Shown here piece after piece: positions 1 through 5,183 of a stretch of DNA of 5,183 nucleotides. The number at the start of each line of letters is the position of its first letter. Position 1 is the stretch's first letter. Origin of the DNA: Bacillota bacterium (GTDB lineage Bacteria > Bacillota > Sulfobacillia > Sulfobacillales > Sulfobacillaceae); NCBI GenBank assembly GCA_023488565.1, contig JAMDDZ010000041.1, positions 1 to 5,183 on the forward strand, read 5' to 3'. A program made the translations under genes and the position numbers. The notes under the pieces are model-generated. The model was not told where the DNA came from. It made no database searches and worked only from the letters and a program-made list of their open reading frames with translations.

Positions 1-1
1 A

Positions 2-142
2 GATCAAGGCTCGTATGCGCCGCCGACCAGTCAAAGAGGATATGCACAATGGGTCGTCAAGGCGCAATCGGGCTCGGTGCTAACCATCGTGTTCTCGGCC
101 CCGCGGGGTGGACGGGCAGCTACCACGGTAACGTTAGTCTAA
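2..142 (+). CDS. C-terminal fragment of a gene entering from the left, possibly an M14-type peptidase tail
   Basis: An open frame runs from the window edge for 46 codons to a TAA stop at 140-142; its start lies outside the window. The visible peptide begins with a polar linker (DQGSYAPPTSQRG) and then has an alternating hydrophobic pattern typical of beta strands, with W17 opening WVVKAQSGSVLTI, followed by APRGGRAATTVTLV and the stop. From memory of the family, the pattern W-V-V-x-A, G, hydrophobic strand, R-x-G, V-x-L at the very C-terminus is the usual end of soluble Firmicutes M14 carboxypeptidases. That assignment is an inference from a short stretch. The frame ends inside the 3' end of the M14 gene on the opposite strand, with a 9-base overlap. 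A longer overlapping frame starting at ATG 49 lacks any protein-like pattern and was not chosen. It could instead be the end of any secreted or beta-rich protein. Confidence 0.55.
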   Translation, partial: DQGSYAPPTSQRGYAQWVVKAQSGSVLTIVFSAPRGGRAATTVTLV

Positions 143-1612
143 AATTGCGGCGCAAAAAGGAGTATGAATGTGTTTGCACAGGATTTGAAGTTGCTCGTGC
201 CAGCGGCTTTGAACCACACGATAGATCCCAGGGCCCTCTTCCGTAGACCACACAGATCCGATGGTTAACTGTGGCAGTGACAGCCCCAATCGCTCCAAAA
301 ACGCCGATACCCGTTCACATTCCCGCGGCAAAAACCGCAAAGGGGGATTTTGCACCAAATATTTCGGATTTAAACCTCCAATTTCCACTGGTCCCAAATC
401 GGGATGATCCATGGGGGTCCACGGGAAAAACCCCTCTTCGATTTCTTCGCGATCGACAAAGGCATAGATCTTTCGCAAATCATCCCGTTCTTGCTCTAAT
501 GTCCGCTTCATCAATTCAGAAACCCCATGCTCCGCATACCCGCGTGCTCCCGCCGCATGGGCTAGATTCCATATTTCTACTGTGAAAGCCAAAACTCCTT
601 GATGGTCGTACATCCAATCATCTGCAGCGCCCGGCATTAAAATTTTCTCGTGGCCAGAGGCAAACGCACGGTGGTTGGACCGAGCAAAATATCCGCTGAC
701 CTTTTCCCCAATTTCCGCAACACGGGTAAATAATTCGCGGTCTGTTTCCGACAACACGGTGTCAGCCCCGGTCGAGGGTTGGCGTAGAATCACACCGCCT
801 GAGGTGTGAAGCGCAACGTAGGCCGCAATATTAGGGTGAGCCTCCACAAATTTCGCCAATCCATAGATTTCTGGTTCCGATAATGGAAATGGTCCAGCAC
901 CAGGCTGGCCACTTTCTCCCGCCCACCTTATCGGAAAGTTACGGTTGAAATCCATCCCTTCACGGCGGCTCAGCTTCATTTGGGCCAAGGCCGGCATTTT
1001 ACCCATTCGGGTAGTCGGATCAATACGACCCTCAACAAAAACATGATAATAGGTGCCGCCCACTTCCCCCGGTTCCCGGCGACGCATCACGCGCGGGTCC
1101 AGTTCATCGATGGCAAAGGCTCCGTCCTTTGCCGGAATTCGCATGGACAGAATCCATCCGTCTCCGTTAACGTCCTGGGGAACCCAGCCATGCGGAGACT
1201 CTGAGTAGGGATATAGGCGCGGGCTGGAACGCAGTCGATGCGGTGTAGTTAAATACAATTCGGCGCCGTCAACGGCCAGACGCGGCACAATATATGTGGC
1301 ACGAGTGCTGATAAGCTCGGTCAGATCGCTCTGATGGCCATAACTGCGCAGTAATCGTTCAATAAAAAACATGGCAGCCGCATTCCCGGCCACTTCGCCA
1401 GCATGTATGTTGGCATCGACCAGCAATGCAGGCTTGATATTATGGTCCCCGGTACGGCGATCGGTCAGCGCCACCACCGGCAATTCCCGACCTTCACGAC
1501 TCGTGGTCAACACAGAAACCGTCATTAATTCAGGAAATTCTTCTTGCCATCCATTGAGTGCGTCCCACATTTCCTGATAGGTCCAATATTTCGCGGTCAC
1601 TAAGACCACCAT
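134..1612 (-). CDS. M14 family zinc carboxypeptidase, atypical C-terminus
   Basis: Predicted zinc metallopeptidase of the carboxypeptidase A (M14) fold, which removes C-terminal residues from peptides. The core is complete: HAGE gives zinc ligands H70 and E73, DFNRNFP (221-227) gives the substrate-carboxylate Asn/Arg pair, H269 in ALHTSGG is the third zinc ligand, and E346 in FTVEIWN is the catalytic glutamate. There is no signal peptide or membrane segment, so a cytoplasmic enzyme is expected. An EF-hand-like loop DVNGDGWIL (147-155) lies between the zinc-binding halves. The core similarity runs to about GIYRVV (462-467); the last 25 residues, rich in His, Gln and Cys, do not look like the family's usual tail, so the protein seems shortened by roughly 70-100 residues (an estimate from memory). 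An AGGGAAGG site abuts the ATG (1613-1620), so translation may really begin at the GTG of codon 2 or 5. A weak promoter-like pair (TTGCCT, 17 bases, TAGAAG; 1630-1658, minus strand) lies upstream. Specificity cannot be read from the sequence. Confidence 0.9.
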   Translation of the reverse strand: MVVLVTAKYWTYQEMWDALNGWQEEFPELMTVSVLTTSREGRELPVVALTDRRTGDHNIKPALLVDANIHAGEVAGNAAAMFFIERLLRSYGHQSDLTELISTRATYIVPRLAVDGAELYLTTPHRLRSSPRLYPYSESPHGWVPQDVNGDGWILSMRIPAKDGAFAIDELDPRVMRRREPGEVGGTYYHVFVEGRIDPTTRMGKMPALAQMKLSRREGMDFNRNFPIRWAGESGQPGAGPFPLSEPEIYGLAKFVEAHPNIAAYVALHTSGGVILRQPSTGADTVLSETDRELFTRVAEIGEKVSGYFARSNHRAFASGHEKILMPGAADDWMYDHQGVLAFTVEIWNLAHAAGARGYAEHGVSELMKRTLEQERDDLRKIYAFVDREEIEEGFFPWTPMDHPDLGPVEIGGLNPKYLVQNPPLRFLPRECERVSAFLERLGLSLPQLTIGSVWSTEEGPGIYRVVQSRWHEQLQILCKHIHTPFCAAILD

Positions 1613-1732
1613 CCTTCCCTACACGATGTCTTCTATTGGTTCTCGCTGTTCAAGGCAAAATCCTTCTTAAAATATTCATATCGCCATGGCATTTGCTGGA
1701 TAACGGTCCCCACCTGGTCACCTCGGCCAAAC

Positions 1733-1761
1733 TTGACGAGTATAGGAGACTCCGGCATCAT
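1733..1761 (+). promoter_or_regulatory. Candidate sigma-70/sigma-A type promoter for the nfo operon
   Basis: TTGACG (1733-1738) matches five of six bases of the -35 consensus. After an ideal 17-base spacer, CATCAT (1756-1761) matches four of six bases of the -10 consensus. Transcription would start near 1768 and give a leader of about 28 bases that includes the nfo ribosome site. The fit is by eye only. Confidence 0.4.
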
Positions 1762-1781
1762 ATTGTCAACGTGTAAACGAC

Positions 1782-1787
1782 AGGGAG
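1782..1787 (+). promoter_or_regulatory. Ribosome binding site deciding the nfo start
   Basis: AGGGAG lies eight bases before ATG 1796, which is good spacing. It supports the start MRIGCHLS, where endonuclease IV proteins normally begin, over an in-frame TTG at 1733 that would add 21 unlikely residues. Confidence 0.7.
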
Positions 1788-1795
1788 CTAATATT

Positions 1796-2626
1796 ATGCG
1801 CATTGGTTGTCACCTGAGTGTGGCCAAGGGCTTTACCAAAACGGTGCAAACGGCACCGGAATTGGGGGCCACGTGTTTTCAATATTTCACAAAAAATCCC
1901 CGAGGATTTCGCGGCGCCAAACCTCTGGATCGCAATGACGCTGCTCGTGGCAAGGCCTTAATGAAAGAGTTGGACTTGGTTGCGGTGGGACACACCCCCT
2001 ATTTGATCAATCTTGCAAGCCCAGAAGAGGAACTGTTTAATTTATCAGTGGACGCCTTGGTGCAAGATTTGGTTATCGCCGAGGCACGAGGTACGTATGG
2101 CGTGGTCGTACACTGTGGCAAACACAAGGGGAACGGGGTAGAATTTGGCATTGACCGCATGCACCAAGCCCTACGGCTTGTGCTGGAAAAGAACACCACC
2201 CAGGGCGTGGCAATCTTGGTCGAAAACACCGCTGGCCAGGGTTCTGAGCTCGGCACTACGCTGGACCAGCTGCTCACTATTGTGGAGCCATTTGATGAGG
2301 ATCAAGTGGGATTTTGCTTTGACACCCAGCATGCCTTCGCTGCCGGTATTCTGGATCCACAAAACCCAACCCAATTTTCCGGATTTGACAATCCCGAATA
2401 CATGACCAGACTGCAGGCCATCCATTTTAATGACAGCAAAGTCCCGTTTAACTCGCATAAAGACCGTCATGAATTAATTGGGCAGGGGGCCATGGAGCTG
2501 GAAATGTTGGGACAAATCATAAACGATGCACGACTCGAAAAGATTCCATTTTATTTAGAGACGCCTGTCAACAACGAGCACGAATACAAAGATGAAATTC
2601 GCGTGTGTCGCAACCTGTTACGATAG
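1796..2626 (+). CDS. nfo: Endonuclease IV (AP endonuclease, deoxyribonuclease IV)
   Basis: Base-excision repair enzyme that cuts DNA 5' to abasic sites and clears blocked 3' ends, using a three-metal zinc cluster in a TIM barrel. The 276-residue product is close to the 285 of E. coli Nfo. All nine metal ligands of the family appear in order: H66 (GHTPYLINLA), H106 (VVVHCG), E143 (LVENTAGQG), D176 and H179 (CFDTQHAFAAG), H210 (IHFNDSK), D223 and H225 (KDRHELIG), and E255 (YLETP). The family signature regions around 143-151 and 172-183 and at 223-231 are well kept. After KDRHELIGQG the chain reads AMELEML, where most homologues have a Gly-Ile-Gly-like turn, a small deviation away from the metals. 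It is the first gene of a likely three-gene operon; the next start is 17 bases past the stop. Function is assigned with high confidence; which lesions it prefers cannot be told. Confidence 0.96.
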   Translation: MRIGCHLSVAKGFTKTVQTAPELGATCFQYFTKNPRGFRGAKPLDRNDAARGKALMKELDLVAVGHTPYLINLASPEEELFNLSVDALVQDLVIAEARGTYGVVVHCGKHKGNGVEFGIDRMHQALRLVLEKNTTQGVAILVENTAGQGSELGTTLDQLLTIVEPFDEDQVGFCFDTQHAFAAGILDPQNPTQFSGFDNPEYMTRLQAIHFNDSKVPFNSHKDRHELIGQGAMELEMLGQIINDARLEKIPFYLETPVNNEHEYKDEIRVCRNLLR

Positions 2627-2643
2627 CAGGAACTCCCACCTAG

Positions 2644-3579
2644 ATGTCGAATTTTTCTCATCGGCAACGCGACAAATCCAATGGGGGAGTTACTATCAAC
2701 ACTCGCGCACTGATTATTTATAATCCAGCCGCCGGAAACGGCAAGGCAGAACGTATTTATCATGAATTGCAGCCAAAAATTGAGGCCTTGGGTATCGAAG
2801 TTCAGCGCACCGAACGGCCTGGTCACGCAACTGAACTGGCTCGAGCAGTGGCCGACGACGAAAACATGACCGTTATTTCGCTAGGGGGCGACGGCACTCA
2901 CCATGAAGTGATTAATGGCCTTATGCCCCAAGGGCGTGCCATTTTCGGCGTCATTCCAGCGGGCACCGGAAATGACTTAGTACGAGTATTGAATTACCCG
3001 AAAAATCCCTTAGACGCCCTAGACGTTGTATTGAACGGGTTGGCCAAGCCGTTTGATATTGGTCAGGTGGGAGACCATTACTTCCTAACCGTGGCTGGCG
3101 TCGGCTTCGACGCCGAAGTCGCTGGATGGGTCAATCAGCGAAAAAAGCAAGGTAATGGCACCTGGGTCTTTATTCGCGGTATCCTACACAACTTGATTGG
3201 CTATCGCAGTCAAATGATAAAAGTCACGTTAACCGAAGCCTCGCGTACTGAACGCACCTTTCTGATTGCTGTTGGCAACACCCAATATTACGCCGGGGGC
3301 ATGAAAATCTGCCCGGAAGCTTCTCCCTTTGACGGCCGTTTTCAAGTCGTGTGGGTTGGAGCGATCTCCCCCCTGGGAGTTTTGCCCCTGTTAGCCCGCG
3401 TTTTTCGGGGCAACCATGTCAACCACCGGAAAGTCAAAGTCTTATCGACGCCGGAACTTACCGTGGAAGGTCCTCCGAATCTGTGGGTTCATGCCGACGG
3501 TGAACTCATTGGTCATCTTCCTATTACCATCCGTACCTTGCCGCAGGCGATCCGAGTACAAATGGGAGTTGGCGGGTGA
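2644..3579 (+). CDS. Diacylglycerol kinase family lipid kinase (YegS/DgkB/BmrU-like)
   Basis: Soluble ATP-dependent lipid kinase of the DAGK catalytic-domain family; members phosphorylate diacylglycerol or related lipids at the membrane surface. Domains and motifs in order: first strand and nucleotide loop YNPAAGNG (26-33), GGDGT (81-85), IPAGTGND (104-111), GVGFDAEV (152-159) opening the beta-sandwich lipid-binding domain, GGMKICPEASPFDG (218-231), and a C-terminal DGE (285-287), whose Glu is the proposed catalytic base region in DgkB-type enzymes. The total of 311 residues is normal for the family, but about 22 residues precede the first strand, more than usual. Only one ATG is available before the domain, and its AGGAA (2628-2632) is 11 bases away. 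A much stronger GGGGGAG at 2683-2689 precedes an ATC codon at 2695 instead, so the true start may be there. The gene sits between nfo and the glycosidase in one tight run. The actual lipid substrate (diacylglycerol, sphingoid or other) is not determinable. Confidence 0.9.
   Translation: MSNFSHRQRDKSNGGVTINTRALIIYNPAAGNGKAERIYHELQPKIEALGIEVQRTERPGHATELARAVADDENMTVISLGGDGTHHEVINGLMPQGRAIFGVIPAGTGNDLVRVLNYPKNPLDALDVVLNGLAKPFDIGQVGDHYFLTVAGVGFDAEVAGWVNQRKKQGNGTWVFIRGILHNLIGYRSQMIKVTLTEASRTERTFLIAVGNTQYYAGGMKICPEASPFDGRFQVVWVGAISPLGVLPLLARVFRGNHVNHRKVKVLSTPELTVEGPPNLWVHADGELIGHLPITIRTLPQAIRVQMGVGG
2683..2689 (+). promoter_or_regulatory. Strong Shine-Dalgarno-like site inside the annotated 5' end of the lipid kinase
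   Basis: GGGGGAG is the best ribosome-site match near this gene and is better than the one before ATG 2644. Five bases later is the in-frame codon ATC (2695), which would give a product starting just before TRALIIYNP, the usual place for this family. No standard start codon lies in that position. Confidence 0.35.
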
Positions 3580-3580
3580 T
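3574..3580 (+). promoter_or_regulatory. Ribosome binding site deciding the glycosidase start
   Basis: GGGTGAT overlaps the stop codon of the lipid kinase (3577-3579) and contains GGTGAT, complementary to the 16S rRNA 3' end (AUCACC). It lies six bases before ATG 3587. This supports translational coupling between the two genes and rejects the upstream ATG at 3416, which lies within the lipid kinase frame region. Confidence 0.5.
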
Positions 3581-3586
3581 AAGACA

Positions 3587-4804
3587 ATGAACTGGCCAAG
3601 CACACTGCCCAGGTTCTTATGGGGTGCTGCCACCTCTAGTCATCAAATCGAGGGTAATACCCGAAACGATTGGACACGATGGGAAGAAAGCGGCCACGTC
3701 GTCAACCGCGAACGATCCGGACGCAGTACTAACCATTTTGCCAATCCGGATGCGGACCTAGTGCTGTTTTCGCAACTAGGATGGAACGCCTATCGGTTTT
3801 CCATTGAATGGAGCCGTGTCGAACCCGCGCCCGGAGCCTTTTCCACACCCGCGATAAAACGTTATCGCAACATCGTGGACACACTGCGCCGTCTGCGAAT
3901 TGAACCCTTAATCACCTTGCATCACTTTACTCTTCCCCAGTGGTTTGCTGACCTGGGCGGTTTTTTCGCTTCGGATGCCGAGCGGTATTTTCTTGATTAC
4001 GTGTCTTATGTCTTAGATCATTTAGGAGATGCCGTCAAATTATGGATCACCATCAATGAGCCCATGGTATATACGGTGATGGGATATACCGAGGGCTCCT
4101 GGCCTCCCGGAGAGCGTAATTTGGCCAAAGGATGGCATTTAACCAATCGCCTGATTGATCTGCATCAAAAAACGTACCAAATAGTTAAACAACGCTTTCC
4201 CGATTCTCTGGTTGGGCTATCTCACCATTTATCCTATTTTATGCCCTACAGCGGCTTTTCCCTGGCAGACCGCACCATGACTTCTTTAATCGATAGGGTC
4301 TTCAATTGGCGTTTCATCGACAAGGTCCAGAATCACCAAGACTTTCTCGGCATCAACTATTATACTCGGCAGTGGATTTCTGCCCGGCGCGGCCTTATGC
4401 CAATCATGGCTAAACCCGGAGCTCGAGTGACCCAAATGGGATGGGAGGTGTTCCCCGAGGGATTATATCATATGCTGCAGCACTTAAAACGCTATCGAAA
4501 GCCAATCCTGATAACGGAAAACGGTATTGCCACAGATGATGACAACGATCGTCAACATTACCTTATCGCCCATCTGGAACAAATCGCTAAAGCGCAATCT
4601 GAAGCCATCGATATTCGAGGCTACTTCTATTGGGCGGCGTTAGATAATTTCGAGTGGGCGGAAGGCTATCGCCCGCGATTTGGGCTCATCGGCGTCAACT
4701 ACGAGACATTAGAGCGCAATCCCCGGCCCAGTGCTACGGTGTATCGGGAGATTATTGCCATGAATCAAGAGCAACCTGAAAATCATCCCATTATCGTACC
4801 ATGA
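3587..4804 (+). CDS. Family 1 glycoside hydrolase, beta-glucosidase-like, short form
   Basis: Retaining glycoside hydrolase (GH1, TIM barrel) that releases a terminal sugar from beta-glycosides; probably cytoplasmic because no signal peptide is seen. Family landmarks: FLWGAATSSHQIEG (10-23) with sugar-binding Q20, the LHHFTLP stretch with H113, acid/base E158 in TINEP, NYY (257-259), nucleophile E311 in ITENG, and W349 plus DNFEW (353-357) near the C-terminus. The E356-W357 pair followed by AEGY is typical of enzymes on unphosphorylated sugars rather than 6-phospho-beta-glucosidases. With 405 residues it is shorter than the usual 440-480: WRFIDKV (241-247) runs almost directly into the DFLGINYY segment, skipping the stretch that in most members includes the G-x-YP motif. 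The start at ATG 3587 gives a standard GH1 N-terminus seven bases after the preceding gene. The 3' end overlaps a convergent gene by 14 bases. The exact sugar (glucose, galactose, fucose) is uncertain. Confidence 0.93.
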   Translation: MNWPSTLPRFLWGAATSSHQIEGNTRNDWTRWEESGHVVNRERSGRSTNHFANPDADLVLFSQLGWNAYRFSIEWSRVEPAPGAFSTPAIKRYRNIVDTLRRLRIEPLITLHHFTLPQWFADLGGFFASDAERYFLDYVSYVLDHLGDAVKLWITINEPMVYTVMGYTEGSWPPGERNLAKGWHLTNRLIDLHQKTYQIVKQRFPDSLVGLSHHLSYFMPYSGFSLADRTMTSLIDRVFNWRFIDKVQNHQDFLGINYYTRQWISARRGLMPIMAKPGARVTQMGWEVFPEGLYHMLQHLKRYRKPILITENGIATDDDNDRQHYLIAHLEQIAKAQSEAIDIRGYFYWAALDNFEWAEGYRPRFGLIGVNYETLERNPRPSATVYREIIAMNQEQPENHPIIVP

Positions 4805-5183
4805 GCACTTCAATAAGTGGCTTGCCGTCTTTGAAGCACTCTCGCCATTCTTCGGCTGTCAGTTGCCCCGTACGATAGAATGATTGGATGTCCTCTCCGC
4901 CAATCACAGGGCGTTCTCCTACCGCGGCGTCATAATCTGCGATGAGTGTAGCCCGCGACTTGTGCGGCATTTCAACACTGGACAAATCAGCCCGCAACAG
5001 ATAAATACTGTCTTTATCCTGGATTACTGGAACAGATGCCACTTGGGCCAAAAGTCCTTTGTCGAGCAAGATCTTGGCGGCTTGATCCTGATCTACCTTT
5101 CCACCGCGTATTTGCTTGCGCACCTCATATCCGCCGACTCGAACCGGAAACCATTTTAATGGCCATTCAGCCAATACCGCCAT
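4791..5183 (-). CDS. Hypothetical protein, at least 130 residues, reaching the window edge
   Basis: I do not recognise this protein. The frame is open from the right edge to a TAA at 4791-4793. Its first possible ATG is exactly the last three bases of the window, so the true start may be there (with the ribosome site outside) or further upstream. The sequence reads as a real soluble protein: an N-terminal WPLKWFPVRVGGYEV segment, a Lys/Gln/Asp-rich helix-like stretch (about 30-45), a VPVI...SIYLLRADL strand pair (about 52-67), and an acidic, Trp-containing C-terminal part with EDIQSFYRTGQLTAEEW (97-113). There is no signal peptide, membrane segment, Cys cluster or known catalytic motif. Codon use resembles that of the neighbours. 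It converges on the glycosidase and overlaps it by 14 bases, so its role is not informed by operon context here. The plus-strand frame across the same bases (4884-5159) has no protein-like pattern. Confidence 0.7.
   Translation of the reverse strand: MAVLAEWPLKWFPVRVGGYEVRKQIRGGKVDQDQAAKILLDKGLLAQVASVPVIQDKDSIYLLRADLSSVEMPHKSRATLIADYDAAVGERPVIGGEDIQSFYRTGQLTAEEWRECFKDGKPLIEVLMVR

Larger units (their letters stand above)
1613..1795. promoter_or_regulatory. Divergent intergenic control region between M14 peptidase and nfo
   Basis: This 183-base gap is the largest non-coding stretch in the window and must hold the starts of both transcription units, since the peptidase leaves to the left and nfo to the right. 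It contains the peptidase ribosome site at its left end, the nfo promoter candidate and ribosome site at its right end, and an AT-rich centre around 1661-1685. I saw no strong inverted repeat, operator-like palindrome or riboswitch-like structure by eye. A TTG at 1733 would open the nfo frame further upstream, but that extension is not protein-like and coincides with the proposed -35 box. Confidence 0.6.

Noticed and set aside
84..136. Minus-strand frame reading NVTVVAARPPRGAENTM, which looked like a continuation of the M14 tail
   Set aside because: It is preceded by an in-frame stop and followed by an unrelated stretch and another stop; the resemblance probably comes from the self-complementary CCCCGCGGGG and the better plus-strand frame.
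49..246. Plus-strand frame of 65 codons with an ATG near the left edge
   Set aside because: It has no recognisable pattern and runs antisense into the M14 gene; the frame ending at 142 reads far more like a protein.
1630..1658. Minus-strand promoter TTGCCT, 17 bases, TAGAAG for the peptidase
   Set aside because: Both boxes are weak and the leader would be only about ten bases; it is mentioned as a possibility but is not strong enough to list as a feature.
1733..1795. Upstream TTG extension of endonuclease IV by 21 residues
   Set aside because: The added residues are not protein-like for the family, the region holds a plausible promoter, and ATG 1796 has a good ribosome site and the standard MRIGCHLS beginning.
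3416..3586. Upstream ATG extension of the glycosidase by 57 residues
   Set aside because: It lies wholly within the out-of-frame end of the lipid kinase and is Arg/Lys-rich in a way typical of shadow frames; ATG 3587 gives the standard GH1 N-terminus.
4803..4836. CTTCAA ... TTGAAG inverted repeat as a terminator
   Set aside because: The stem is only six pairs, AT-rich, with a loop of roughly 18 bases and no T-run; it also lies within coding sequence.
1..5183. tRNA, rRNA, CRISPR array, insertion sequence, phage or toxin-antitoxin elements
   Set aside because: No cloverleaf-like segment, spaced repeat, terminal inverted repeat or transposase/integrase motif was seen on either strand.

Overview
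This window carries five protein-coding regions and almost no non-coding DNA. Base composition looks balanced, slightly above half G+C by eye. The genes use purine-rich Shine-Dalgarno sites. The soluble M14 peptidase family at the left is one I associate with Firmicutes-type bacteria, including thermophilic and acidophilic groups such as Sulfobacillus, Alicyclobacillus and Kyrpidia. A bacterium of the Firmicutes (Sulfobacillus-like) is my best guess, but nothing here fixes the taxon.

Layout. (1) Bases 2-142, plus strand: the last 46 codons of a gene that enters from the left. (2) Bases 134-1612, minus strand: an M14 zinc carboxypeptidase with an intact catalytic core but an atypical, apparently shortened C-terminus. 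It meets gene 1 tail to tail with a 9-base overlap. (3) Bases 1613-1795: the divergent control region between the peptidase and the rightward genes. (4) Bases 1796-4804, plus strand: a tight run of three genes, namely endonuclease IV (nfo), a diacylglycerol-kinase-family lipid kinase and a short family 1 glycoside hydrolase. Their gaps are 17 and 7 bases, so they are probably one operon. (5) Bases 4791-5183, minus strand: an unrecognised protein of at least 130 residues that reaches the right edge and overlaps the glycosidase tail to tail by 14 bases.

The three rightward genes have no obvious shared pathway (DNA base-excision repair, lipid phosphorylation, glycoside hydrolysis), so the operon looks like housekeeping co-transcription rather than a dedicated system. 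I did not find a convincing new biological system, RNA gene, CRISPR array, mobile element or repeat family.

The observation most worth following is at the left edge. The plus-strand gene fragment ends in a sequence that resembles the C-terminal tail normally found on M14 peptidases of this kind, while the minus-strand M14 gene facing it seems to have lost that tail. This suggests either a tail-to-tail pair of paralogues with loss from one, or a local inversion. Secondary points are a possible non-standard ATC start for the lipid kinase, a missing segment in the glycosidase, and convergent overlaps at both ends of the window.
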